Below are positions 26,500 to 34,614 of a stretch of 64,000 nt of DNA, piece after piece. A program made the translations under genes and the position numbers. The notes below the pieces were generated by a model, which was not told the origin of the DNA, ran no database searches, and saw only the letters and a list, made by a program, of their open reading frames with translations. The stretch comes from an uncultured Oscillospiraceae bacterium (GTDB lineage Bacteria; Bacillota; Clostridia; Oscillospirales; Oscillospiraceae): assembly GCA_934561175.1 (NCBI GenBank), contig CAKTFW010000005.1, positions 1-64,000 on the forward strand, read 5' to 3'. Each line of letters starts with the position of its first letter. Within the stretch, counting starts at the first letter, position 1.

Positions 26500-26528
26500 T
26501 TGAAAAATTGGGCATATTGCAATATAAT
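26500..26528 (+). promoter_or_regulatory. pflB promoter with overlapping palindrome
   Basis: TTGAAA (26500-26505), a 17-base spacer and TATAAT (26523-26528) make a strong promoter. The 12-bp perfect palindrome ATATTGCAATAT (26514-26525) overlaps the spacer and -10 box, an ideal place for a repressor. Confidence 0.75.
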
Positions 26529-26569
26529 TGAACTGGAACAAACGACTGCGGCAATGAGGAGGATCTGGT

Positions 26570-28762
26570 ATGCAGACGATTGATGTGAGAGGTTATATTG
26601 TAAAGCATTATACGCCCTACACCGGAGATGACAGCTTCCTGGCGGGGCCGACAGCGCGCACCTTGCAGCTGCTGGAGAAAGTCAAAAAGTTGATGGCGGA
26701 TGAATTTGCTGCAGGCGGCGTGCTGGATATTGATGCCGATACGATTTCAACGATTACGGCATTTGCGCCTGGCTATATTGACCGGGAACTTGAGACGATT
26801 GTGGGGCTGCAGACAGACGCGCCGTTGCGTCGGGCGATTATGCCCTATGGCGGCATCCGGATGGTGGAGTCGGAGCTGGAGACCTACGGACGAGAGGTCC
26901 CGGCCCGACTGAAGGACATCTTTCAGTACCGCAAGACCCATAATGATGGTGTTTTTGACTGTTATACCGATGAGATTAAGGCGGCGCGGCGTGCAGGTGT
27001 GATTACCGGTTTGCCGGACGCCTATGGCCGCGGTCGGATTATTGGTGATTACCGCCGTGTGGCGCTCTACGGCGTCGATGCACTGATTGCGCAGAAGCAG
27101 GAAGCGAAGGACAAGCTGGCAGACCACGGCGACTTTACGGAGACGACGATTCGGCAGATGGAGGAGCTTGCCGATCAGCTGCGTGCATTGGAAGCACTCA
27201 AGCAGATGGCAGCATCCTATGGCTACGATATTTCAAAGCCCGCAACCAATTTCCAGCAGGCGGTTCAGTGGCTCTATTTCGGTTATCTGGCTGCGATTAA
27301 GGAGCAGAATGGCGCTGCTATGTCTATGGGGCGTGTCTCGACCTTCCTGGATATTTATGCCGAGGCCGATTTGAAGGCAGGGCGGCTGACGGAAGAGCAG
27401 GTACAGGAAATTGTGGACTGCTTCGTCCTGAAACTGCGGATGGTTCGGTTCCTGCGGACAAAGGAATATGATGCGCTCTTTTCCGGAGACCCTGTCTGGG
27501 TCACGGAATGTATTGGCGGTATGTGTCTGGACGGGCGGCCGATGGTAACGAAAATGTCATTCCGGTTTTTGCATACGCTGACGAATATGGGCCCGGCACC
27601 AGAGCCGAATCTGACGGTACTTTGGAGCCCGGATTTACCGGAAAACTTTAAGAATTACTGTGCGCGGCAATCGATTGCGACCTCTTCCATTCAGTATGAG
27701 AGCGATGAAATTATGCGGGAGAAGTTTGGCGATGACTATGGAATTGCCTGCTGCGTCAGCCCAATGCGTCTTGGAAAACAGATGCAGTTCTTTGGTGCGC
27801 GCGCCAATCTGGCCAAGTGCCTGCTCTACAGTATCAATGGCGGTCGGGATGAGATCAGTGGTGAACAGATTGCGCCGGAGCTGCCAATTCTGGATGATGT
27901 GTATCTTGACTACGAAAAAGTTGTGATGAATTATGACAAAATGCAGGACTGGTTGGCGAAGACTTATATCAATGCATTGAATATCATCCACTATATGCAC
28001 GATAAATATGACTATGAGGCGCTGGAGATGGCGCTGCACGATGAAGATATCCACAGAACCATGGCCTGCGGCATTGCGGGACTTTCTGTTGCGGCAGATA
28101 GTTTGTCTGCCATCCGCTATGCAAAGGTGAAGCCGATTCGCAATGAAAAGGGATTGGCAGTGGACTTTGAGATCACAGGGGAGTTCCCGTGCTTTGGCAA
28201 CAATGATGACCGTGTGGATGAGATTGCCTGCCATCTGGTGGAGCATTTTATGGGAAAACTGCGCAGTCATCAGACCTACCGGGATGCAGAACCAACCATG
28301 TCGATTTTGACGATTACCTCCAATGTGGTATATGGTAAGAAAACCGGCACGACGCCAGATGGCCGTCCGGCAGGTGCACCGTTTGCACCGGGCGCAAACC
28401 CAATGCACAATCGGGATAAAAGCGGTGCGTTGGCCTCTCTGTCCTCTGTTGCAAAGCTGCCGTTTGACAGCAGTCAGGATGGTATTTCCTATACATTCTC
28501 CATTTTGCCGGATGCGCTGGGACGGACAGAGCAGGATAAAGTGTCGAATTTGATCACGCTGCTGGATGGTTATATCAAAGCGACCGGGCACCACATCAAT
28601 GTCAATGTACTGCAGCGGGAAGTTCTGCGCGAGGCAATGGCGCATCCGGAACAGTACCCACAGCTTACAGTGCGAATTTCCGGCTATGCGGTGAACTTTA
28701 TCAAATTAACGCGGGAACAGCAGGAAGAATTCCTGGCTCGGACTTTCCATGAGCATTTTTAA
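26570..28762 (+). CDS. pflB: Formate C-acetyltransferase (pyruvate formate-lyase)
   Basis: A 730-residue glycyl-radical enzyme converting pyruvate and CoA into acetyl-CoA and formate in anaerobic fermentation. The catalytic cysteine pair is C394-C395 in IACCVSPM. The radical glycine is G705 in VRISGYAVNF, 26 residues from the C-terminus as in E. coli PflB. AATGAGGAGG precedes ATG 26570. It is followed, with a 14-base overlap, by its activating enzyme. The gene is oxygen-sensitive in product and therefore fits a strict anaerobe. Confidence 0.97.
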   Translation: MQTIDVRGYIVKHYTPYTGDDSFLAGPTARTLQLLEKVKKLMADEFAAGGVLDIDADTISTITAFAPGYIDRELETIVGLQTDAPLRRAIMPYGGIRMVESELETYGREVPARLKDIFQYRKTHNDGVFDCYTDEIKAARRAGVITGLPDAYGRGRIIGDYRRVALYGVDALIAQKQEAKDKLADHGDFTETTIRQMEELADQLRALEALKQMAASYGYDISKPATNFQQAVQWLYFGYLAAIKEQNGAAMSMGRVSTFLDIYAEADLKAGRLTEEQVQEIVDCFVLKLRMVRFLRTKEYDALFSGDPVWVTECIGGMCLDGRPMVTKMSFRFLHTLTNMGPAPEPNLTVLWSPDLPENFKNYCARQSIATSSIQYESDEIMREKFGDDYGIACCVSPMRLGKQMQFFGARANLAKCLLYSINGGRDEISGEQIAPELPILDDVYLDYEKVVMNYDKMQDWLAKTYINALNIIHYMHDKYDYEALEMALHDEDIHRTMACGIAGLSVAADSLSAIRYAKVKPIRNEKGLAVDFEITGEFPCFGNNDDRVDEIACHLVEHFMGKLRSHQTYRDAEPTMSILTITSNVVYGKKTGTTPDGRPAGAPFAPGANPMHNRDKSGALASLSSVAKLPFDSSQDGISYTFSILPDALGRTEQDKVSNLITLLDGYIKATGHHINVNVLQREVLREAMAHPEQYPQLTVRISGYAVNFIKLTREQQEEFLARTFHEHF

Positions 28763-29528
28763 GATGGCAACGATAGGAAACATTCATTCGATTGAGACCA
28801 TGGGAACCGTTGATGGGCCGGGACTTCGTTATGTGGTATTCCTGCAGGGCTGTGCGCTGCGGTGTCAGTTCTGCCACAACCCGGACACCTGGAATCCAGA
28901 GAATGCTCCCATTCACTGGACCAGCGACAAACTGGTGGCGGAAATTCTGAAATACCGTGTGTTTATCGAAAAAGGCGGCGTGACCTTTTCGGGTGGAGAA
29001 CCGCTGATGCAGGCAGAATTTGTAGTGGAAACAGCGCAAAAGCTACATCAGGCAGGGCTACATGTCGCGGTGGACACAGCAGGTTTTGCGTCAACGGAAA
29101 CACTGCGTTATGTGGCAGATGTGACAGATTTGTTTTTATTGGATATCAAAGCGCTGGATGACGCACTTTGCCATCGACTGACCGGGCAGGGCAACAAGCA
29201 GGCGCTGCGGCTGCTGGCGTATTGTGAGCAGTATGGAATAAAAGTATGGATCCGCCATGTTCTGGTACCGGGGGTGACGCTGGAGCATGCGGCGCTGGAA
29301 CGCCTGGCGGATTATCTGAAACAGTTTCGTTGTATCGAGCAGGTGGAGTTGCTGCCGTTTCACAAGCTGGGGGAGTATAAGTGGGAAGCGCTGGGAATGC
29401 GCAGTCCGCTTGTAAATACGCCCGTGCCGACGGAGCAACAGGTACGCCTGGCGGCAGAAATTTTTACACTTCGCGGCTTGTGCCTTCACGGCTATGCGCT
29501 TCCGGAATTGCAGCAGATGAAGGGATAG
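28749..29528 (+). CDS. pflA: Pyruvate formate-lyase activating enzyme
   Basis: A 259-residue radical SAM enzyme that installs the glycyl radical in PflB. The [4Fe-4S]-binding CX3CX2C motif is C35, C39, C42 in GCALRCQFCHNPD, and the SAM-binding GGE motif is in TFSGGEPLMQAE. The start at ATG 28749 overlaps pflB; a second ATG at 28764 would give a product five residues shorter at the front. Neither has a strong ribosome binding site, so translation is probably coupled to pflB. Confidence 0.95.
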   Translation: MSIFKMATIGNIHSIETMGTVDGPGLRYVVFLQGCALRCQFCHNPDTWNPENAPIHWTSDKLVAEILKYRVFIEKGGVTFSGGEPLMQAEFVVETAQKLHQAGLHVAVDTAGFASTETLRYVADVTDLFLLDIKALDDALCHRLTGQGNKQALRLLAYCEQYGIKVWIRHVLVPGVTLEHAALERLADYLKQFRCIEQVELLPFHKLGEYKWEALGMRSPLVNTPVPTEQQVRLAAEIFTLRGLCLHGYALPELQQMKG

Positions 29529-29563
29529 CAAACGCGCCCCACAGTCTTGTGGGGCGCGTTTGC
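29528..29563. terminator. Hairpin between pflA and YitT gene
   Basis: A perfect 16-bp stem, GCAAACGCGCCCCACA with its complement, has a four-base loop and lies between the converging genes. No long T run follows on either side, so its efficiency is uncertain. Confidence 0.6.
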
Positions 29564-29565
29564 GG

Positions 29566-30429
29566 TTAATTGAAACCGCGGAAACCTTTACCAATGATTT
29601 CACTGCTGTTGGTAATCATGATAAATGCAGTTGGCTCCTGCTTTTTTACGAAGTTGCGGAGCTGCACAGCTTGACGCCGCCGGGTTACGGTCATGATAAC
29701 CGTTTTTTGCTGGTGCAGATATGAACCTTCTGCAGCTTCCAGCGTCGCGCTGCGGTGGAGCGTTTCGTGAATATAATCGACAATGGGGTCGGGATGATCA
29801 CAGATGATCGTGAAATATTTGCAGAGGTTGAAATCTTCAATGGCACCGTCGATAACAAAGGTTTTTGCGACCAGACCGCACAGAGAAAACAGCCCGGTCT
29901 CAATTCCATAAAAGGCGAATGCGGAAATTGTGACAATCATGTCCACCAGAAAGAGCGCCCGGCCGATATCCAGGCTGGTGTGCGCTTTCAGAATCATCGC
30001 AACAATATCGGTGCCGCCGGAAGAGGCATCCATATTAAACAGGATTGCCGCGCTGACAGCGGGCAGCACGATGGCAAAGATTAGCTCCAGTACAGGCTGG
30101 TATGTTAAGGGAGCGGACATGGGAACCAGCTTTTCACACAAGCTGAGCAGCAGTGACATGAGCAGTGTCACATAGACGGTTTTCACACCGAAGGAGCGAC
30201 CGAAAAAGGCGAAGCCAAGCACAAGAAGTGCCAGGTTGATGATGGTGGTCAGCAGGCTGGCACTGATGGGGAGAAATGCAGTCAAGATAACAGCAATACC
30301 GGTGACGCCGCCAAATGTAAAATTGTTGGGGAATTTGAAGAAGTAAACGCCGATGACCAATAAAATTGTGGCCAGTGTCAATTTCCCATAATCTTTTATC
30401 AGCTGCTGCTTTTCTTCCTTTGCTTTCAT
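29566..30429 (-). CDS. YitT family membrane protein (DUF161/DUF2179)
   Basis: A 287-residue protein with five to six predicted helices in the first 200 residues (ILLVIGVYFFKFPNNFTFGG is typical of the family start) and a soluble C-terminal DUF2179 domain of about 80 residues with TVIMTVTRRRQ and EPTAFIMITNSSEIIGKGF. The molecular function of the family is not established; ion or metabolite transport is often proposed. AAGGAGACC lies before the start on the minus strand. Confidence 0.92.
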   Translation of the reverse strand: MKAKEEKQQLIKDYGKLTLATILLVIGVYFFKFPNNFTFGGVTGIAVILTAFLPISASLLTTIINLALLVLGFAFFGRSFGVKTVYVTLLMSLLLSLCEKLVPMSAPLTYQPVLELIFAIVLPAVSAAILFNMDASSGGTDIVAMILKAHTSLDIGRALFLVDMIVTISAFAFYGIETGLFSLCGLVAKTFVIDGAIEDFNLCKYFTIICDHPDPIVDYIHETLHRSATLEAAEGSYLHQQKTVIMTVTRRRQAVQLRNFVKKQEPTAFIMITNSSEIIGKGFRGFN

Positions 30430-30613
30430 GGTCCGGTCTCCTTTTCAGATTGTCTCTCTATAAAATATAGGGAAATCGGAAAAATACAAGTCCTTTCTGC
30501 AATTTTCATCGTATTTTTAAGCAAAATGCAGAGCGACACAGTGTTGCGGCAGAAAACAGGAGGAGAAGAATAGCTGTTGAAAGAAAAATAGATATTTTTT
30601 TTGATAATTTTAC
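30430..30613. other. Divergent intergenic region, YitT gene to rplS
   Basis: The space holds the YitT ribosome binding site and an AT-rich stretch (30470-30610) that probably carries its minus-strand promoter (TTGTAT, 16 bases, TATTTT as a weak candidate). Nothing else is recognised before the rplS promoter. Confidence 0.35.
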
Positions 30614-30642
30614 TTGATTTTCGTAGAACCGCATGGTAAAAT
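30614..30642 (+). promoter_or_regulatory. rplS promoter
   Basis: TTGATT (30614-30619), a 17-base spacer and TAAAAT (30637-30642) fit a strong housekeeping promoter. The transcript would carry a leader of about 100 bases. Confidence 0.75.
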
Positions 30643-30654
30643 CTAAGAGATTTG

Positions 30655-30730
30655 TTATGCGGATGTTCCGCTGCCGCGCCGGTACTGCGGTACAACGGCA
30701 CAGAATTTGCGGTAAGAACATCAAATATAT
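30655..30730 (+). promoter_or_regulatory. Structured rplS leader, candidate L19 autoregulatory element
   Basis: The leader can fold: GATGTTC (30662-30668) pairs with GAACATC (30716-30722), enclosing TGCCG with CGGCA. Firmicute rplS leaders are known to carry an L19-related RNA structure. I have not matched this one to a consensus, so the assignment is tentative. Confidence 0.45.
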
Positions 30731-30747
30731 GAAGGGAGGACATAACA

Positions 30748-31089
30748 ATGGATCTGATGAAAGCCCTGAAGGATCAGTATTTGAAGCCGGAACTTCCGGA
30801 GATGAATGTCGGCGATACCGTCCGCGTTCATGTTAAGATTAAGGAAGGCAGCCGTGAGAGAATCCAGGTGTTTGAAGGCACCATCATTGCGAAGAAGCAC
30901 GGCGGTCTGGAAGAGACGATCACTGTTCGCCGTCTGTCCTATGGCGTTGGCTGCGAGAAGGTGTTCCCGGTGCATTCTCCGCACATTGTCAAGGTTGAGA
31001 CAGTTCGCCGTGGTAAAGTCCGCCGTGCGAAGCTGTATTACCTGCGTGACCGTATGGGCAAGAGCGCAAAGGTTCGCGAAAGAGTCTAA
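30748..31089 (+). CDS. rplS: 50S ribosomal protein L19
   Basis: A 113-residue L19, full length. It shows the conserved KPELPEMNVGDTVRVHVKIK start, the central RIQVFEGTIIAKK and the basic end RRAKLYYLRDRMGKSAKVRER. L19 sits at the interface of the two ribosomal subunits. The start has a strong GAAGGGAGG, and codon choice is biased to the set seen in highly expressed genes, unlike the neighbouring yitT. It is followed by a terminator and so is largely a single-gene unit. Confidence 0.98.
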   Translation: MDLMKALKDQYLKPELPEMNVGDTVRVHVKIKEGSRERIQVFEGTIIAKKHGGLEETITVRRLSYGVGCEKVFPVHSPHIVKVETVRRGKVRRAKLYYLRDRMGKSAKVRERV

Positions 31090-31100
31090 TCAAATACAGA

Positions 31101-31141
31101 AGATAAAAAAAGGGGTTTTTACCCCTTTTTTTATTTTATCT
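31101..31141. terminator. Bidirectional terminator after rplS
   Basis: GATAAAAAAAGGGGT pairs with ACCCC and a T7 run around a T-rich loop, and the outer GATAAAA/TTTTATC arms extend the stem. It is followed within 10 bases by a TATAAT box at 31149-31154 that probably serves lepB. Confidence 0.8.
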
Positions 31142-31220
31142 TTCTGTGTATAATGAATCAAACTGGGTTCGTTTTCATTTGTGCTTTTCCTGCGAAGAGA
31201 AAATGGATATGGAGACCGGT

Positions 31221-31838
31221 ATGCGATGGAATCACAGAAAGGAATTGAATACCGCAATGAAGCAGAATGAACAGGAACTGCAGAGGCAAGAAAAACCCAA
31301 AAACAGCGCTGGTTATGAGGTCTATACCTGGTTGCACGATTTGGTGTGCTGTCTTGGAGTTGTAACGATTTTCTTTGTGTTTTTTCTGCGCCTGGTCGGC
31401 GTGAACGGCCCTTCCATGACCCCAACTTTGCTGGACGGCGACCGTGTAGTCCTGTTGAGTAACTTCCTCTATCATAATGTGGAAGTTGGCGATGTTGTTG
31501 TTATGCAGGTGCCGCGTTTTGAGCAAGAACCGATTGTCAAGCGCGTCATTGCAAAGGGCGGCCAGCAGGTGGATATTGACTTTGAAGCCGGTGCGGTTTA
31601 TGTGGACGGCGTGCAGCTGCAAGAAGATTATATTAATGAATTAACCCATCTGTATTATGAAGATGGATTGGAATTCCCGGTAACCGTACCGGAGGGCTCT
31701 CTGTTTGTCTTAGGAGACAACCGGAATCACTCGGCAGACAGCCGCTATGCGCCCATTGGCTTGGTAGATGAGCGGGAGGTGCTCGGCCGGGTCCTGACCG
31801 TTGTGTGGCCGTTCAGCAGAATTGGGATGGTGTCATGA
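31221..31838 (+). CDS. lepB: Signal peptidase I
   Basis: A 205-residue membrane peptidase that removes signal peptides from exported proteins. One helix at about residues 41-60 anchors it. The catalytic pair is S65 (GPSMTPTL) and K107 (IVKRVIA), and the VLGDNRNHSADSR box lies near the end. The start is uncertain. ATG 31221 is chosen because GGAG lies six bases upstream and the probable -10 box at 31149-31154 excludes the ATG at 31146; ATG 31203 is an alternative. It overlaps rbgA by four bases. Confidence 0.93.
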   Translation: MRWNHRKELNTAMKQNEQELQRQEKPKNSAGYEVYTWLHDLVCCLGVVTIFFVFFLRLVGVNGPSMTPTLLDGDRVVLLSNFLYHNVEVGDVVVMQVPRFEQEPIVKRVIAKGGQQVDIDFEAGAVYVDGVQLQEDYINELTHLYYEDGLEFPVTVPEGSLFVLGDNRNHSADSRYAPIGLVDEREVLGRVLTVVWPFSRIGMVS

Positions 31839-32713
31839 CGCAGCAGCAGAATATTCAGTGGTATCCGGGTCACATGACTAAGACCCGGAGGCAGATGGAA
31901 GCAGACATCCGTCAGGTGGATGCTGTCTGTGAAATTCTGGACGCGCGTATTCCGGTTGCAAGCCGCAACCCAGATCTGGACGCAATTTGCGGTCAGAAAC
32001 CGCGGATGGTGATCCTGAACCGTGCCGACTTGGCGGATCCTGCGATGACAACAAAATGGATTGCGGCCTACCAGGCAAAGGGAATCCTTGCAATTTCCAC
32101 CGACTGTAAAAGCCGCAAGGGAATTGCAAATTTTGCCCCGACTGTGCAGCGGCTACTGTCTGAGCGGCTGGCGCAATATGCGGCAAAGGGACAGACGGGC
32201 CGCAGCTTGAAATTGATGATTGTTGGAATTCCTAATGTTGGAAAGTCTACTTTTATCAATCAGATTGCCGGGCGGACACGGGCAAAAGCGGAAAATCGCC
32301 CTGGTGTAACGCGTGGAAAGCAGTGGATCAATGTGGATGGCGGCTTGCTGCTGATGGATACGCCGGGAATTCTGTGGCCGAAGTTTGAAGATCCCAATGT
32401 CGGCATGATGCTGGCATATACCGGCGCTGTCCGGGATAGTGTGCTGGATTTGGAAGATCTGGCCAGCCACCTGATACAGCTGCTTTGGCAGCACTATCCG
32501 GACGCGGTACGGGCGCGCTATAAGCTGAAAGCGCCGGAGGATGCTGCCGGATGGGAACTGCTGGAACTCGCTGGACGAAAGCGTGGCTTTTTGGTATCTG
32601 GCGGCGAGATCAATACAGAGCGTATGGCACAGGTGCTGCTGGAGGAATTTCGCAGCGGTAAGTTGGGGCGGTTTACCCTGGAAACACCGGAAGAGACCGG
32701 AGGAGAAGCATGA
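31835..32713 (+). CDS. rbgA: Ribosome biogenesis GTPase RbgA (YlqF)
   Basis: A 292-residue circularly permuted GTPase needed for late 50S assembly. The motif order is permuted as expected: G4 LNRADL first, then G1 GIPNVGKST, then G3 DTPG. The N-terminal WYPGHMTKTRRQ is diagnostic of the RbgA group, and a C-terminal helical domain of about 90 residues follows. ATG 31835 overlaps the lepB stop. The rplS-lepB-rbgA-rnhB order is widely conserved in Firmicutes. Confidence 0.96.
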   Translation: MTQQQNIQWYPGHMTKTRRQMEADIRQVDAVCEILDARIPVASRNPDLDAICGQKPRMVILNRADLADPAMTTKWIAAYQAKGILAISTDCKSRKGIANFAPTVQRLLSERLAQYAAKGQTGRSLKLMIVGIPNVGKSTFINQIAGRTRAKAENRPGVTRGKQWINVDGGLLLMDTPGILWPKFEDPNVGMMLAYTGAVRDSVLDLEDLASHLIQLLWQHYPDAVRARYKLKAPEDAAGWELLELAGRKRGFLVSGGEINTERMAQVLLEEFRSGKLGRFTLETPEETGGEA

Positions 32714-33321
32714 GCGAACAGGAACTTTGGACATATGAGCAGCAGCATCTTGCCCAGGGAGAAGGTCCGATTTGCGGCGTTGATGAGGCAGGGCGCGGCC
32801 CGTTGGCGGGTCCGGTTTATGCTGCGGCAGTTATTTTGCCGGAGAATTTGGAGCTGCCGGGATTAAATGATTCCAAAAAACTGACAGATAAACGCCGGCG
32901 GGAACTGTATCCGATGATTCTGGAACAGGCAGTTGCCTATGGTATCGCGTTTGCTACAGAGCAGGAGATTGATGAGATCAATATCCTGCAGGCAACTTTT
33001 CTGGCCATGCGCCGTGCAGTAGAACAATTGCAGACGAAGCCGGGGTTTGTCTTGGTTGACGGAAATCGTGATCCGGTGCTCGATCTGCCAACGGAGACTA
33101 TTATAGGCGGCGATGGTAAGAGTGCGAATATTGCCGCGGCGTCAATTCTTGCAAAAGTGACGCGGGATGATTATATGATAAAGATGGCGGAGCAGTATCC
33201 TCAATATGGATTTGAAGTGCACAAAGGCTATGGCACCAAGCGTCACTACGCTGCGCTGACTGCGTTTGGACCTTCGCCTATCCATCGCCGCAGCTTTTTG
33301 AAGAAATTTTATGGCGTCTGA
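32710..33321 (+). CDS. rnhB: Ribonuclease HII
   Basis: A 203-residue nuclease that cuts RNA in RNA-DNA hybrids and removes single misincorporated ribonucleotides. The family block GVDEAGRGPLAGPVYAAA contributes the first acidic residues, and the later parts LVDGNRDP and the HKGYGTKRHYAAL tail match. It overlaps rbgA by four bases and the next gene by 11, within the same unit. Confidence 0.96.
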   Translation: MSEQELWTYEQQHLAQGEGPICGVDEAGRGPLAGPVYAAAVILPENLELPGLNDSKKLTDKRRRELYPMILEQAVAYGIAFATEQEIDEINILQATFLAMRRAVEQLQTKPGFVLVDGNRDPVLDLPTETIIGGDGKSANIAAASILAKVTRDDYMIKMAEQYPQYGFEVHKGYGTKRHYAALTAFGPSPIHRRSFLKKFYGV

Positions 33322-33679
33322 ACGGAGACTCGTCGGACGATGGGGAGAGGCACAGGCTGCTGCTTATCTGCGGCGGAAAGGCTACACGATTGTGGCAGCC
33401 AATTATACGAGCCGCTTTGGTGAAGTGGATCTGATTGCGGAAAACCGGCACTATCTGGTATTTGTTGAGGTCAAGCTGCGCCATGATGCAGCCTTTGCGA
33501 CGGCACGGGAGTTTGTGGATCACCGCAAACAAGATAGAATTCGCATGACGGCGCAGATGTATCTGACCACGCATGAGAGCGGCAAGCAACCGCGGTTTGA
33601 TGTAATTGAGGTGTATGCACCGAAAGGCGTGGCAACCAGTAGACCTACTATTGTGCATCTGGAGGATGCGTTTGAATGA
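33311..33679 (+). CDS. YraN family protein (UPF0102), endonuclease-like
   Basis: A 122-residue protein with the typical layout RRLVGRWGEAQAAAYL, then GYTIVAANYTSRFGEVDLIA and VFVEVKLR. The acidic-to-lysine pattern E..DL...EVK matches the nuclease core of the Holliday-junction-resolvase-like fold. Activity of the family is not settled. Its place after rnhB is conserved in many Firmicutes and supports the call. Confidence 0.93.
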   Translation: MASERRLVGRWGEAQAAAYLRRKGYTIVAANYTSRFGEVDLIAENRHYLVFVEVKLRHDAAFATAREFVDHRKQDRIRMTAQMYLTTHESGKQPRFDVIEVYAPKGVATSRPTIVHLEDAFE

Positions 33680-34614
33680 GACAGTTTCCTGTGGCGGATG
33701 GCCACTGCGATACCGCTTATGAATTATTGCGGCGGAATGAGCCGCTGCGCCGGAATAGCGGGCATATCAGCCTGGAACAGGCGGAAAAATTGCCGGGATA
33801 TTGGCAGTTCTTTGCGTTCTGGACGGAACTGCCTCCGGCGGGCGTGTCGGAGGCAGCGTGGTTCCGGCAGATGTATCAGAATTTGACAGCGCAGCTGGAG
33901 CAAAACCGGGATTGCGTGCGACTGTGCACCACCGGTGCAGAAGTCCGGCAAGCTTGGGAGCGGGGCAAGCTGGTGGCGAGCTTTTCTATGGAGGGGACTG
34001 GCGCAATTGCCAGCGAACCGGCACGGTTGGAAGAACTTTACCAGTTGGGTATCCGGATGATCAGTTTGACTTGGAATGCGGCCAATCCGCTGGCTGGTTC
34101 CTATATTACAGGCGAAGGATTATCCGTACGGGGCAGGGAATTTGTTCGCCGCGCCCAGCGGCTTGGAATGCTGATCGATGTGAGTCACCTGTCAGAACGG
34201 GCGTTTTGGGATTTATGCGATGTAACAGAAGGGCCGATTATGGCGAGTCATTCCAATGCCCGCGCCGTTTGCGGACATGGCCGGAATCTGTCGGATGCGC
34301 AATTCCGGGAGATCTGCAGCAGTGGCGGCACTGCGGGAATAAATCTTTATCGTGCGTTCCTTGTCGACGGGGGCAAGGCGCGCTTTGACGATGTACAGCG
34401 TCATCTGGAGCATTTCCTTGACTTAGGCGGAGAAGATCATCTTGCACTGGGCGGCGATCTGGACGGCTGCCACGATTTGCCGCTGGGATTTGCAGATGTT
34501 GCGGATTATAATCGGCTGGCAGAATTTTTGCAAAATGCAGGATTCTCTGAATCACTGCTTGAAAAAATCTACTATAAGAATCTGATGAGGGTTGTGATGG
34601 CATGCAATATGTAA
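33676..34614 (+). CDS. Membrane dipeptidase family M19 peptidase
   Basis: A 312-residue zinc peptidase of the renal dipeptidase type. Metal ligands are visible as H10 and D12 in DGHCDT, the glutamate in FSMEGTG, and the histidines of IDVSHLS and SHSNARAVCGHGRN. No signal peptide or helix is present, so it should act in the cytoplasm on dipeptides, possibly D-amino-acid-containing ones. It overlaps the neighbours by 4 and 13 bases. Confidence 0.93.
   Translation: MRQFPVADGHCDTAYELLRRNEPLRRNSGHISLEQAEKLPGYWQFFAFWTELPPAGVSEAAWFRQMYQNLTAQLEQNRDCVRLCTTGAEVRQAWERGKLVASFSMEGTGAIASEPARLEELYQLGIRMISLTWNAANPLAGSYITGEGLSVRGREFVRRAQRLGMLIDVSHLSERAFWDLCDVTEGPIMASHSNARAVCGHGRNLSDAQFREICSSGGTAGINLYRAFLVDGGKARFDDVQRHLEHFLDLGGEDHLALGGDLDGCHDLPLGFADVADYNRLAEFLQNAGFSESLLEKIYYKNLMRVVMACNM

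Noticed and set aside
34450..34610. T-box leader for threonine synthase
   Set aside because: thrC starts inside the preceding gene and there is no room for a leader, no T-box sequence and no terminator.
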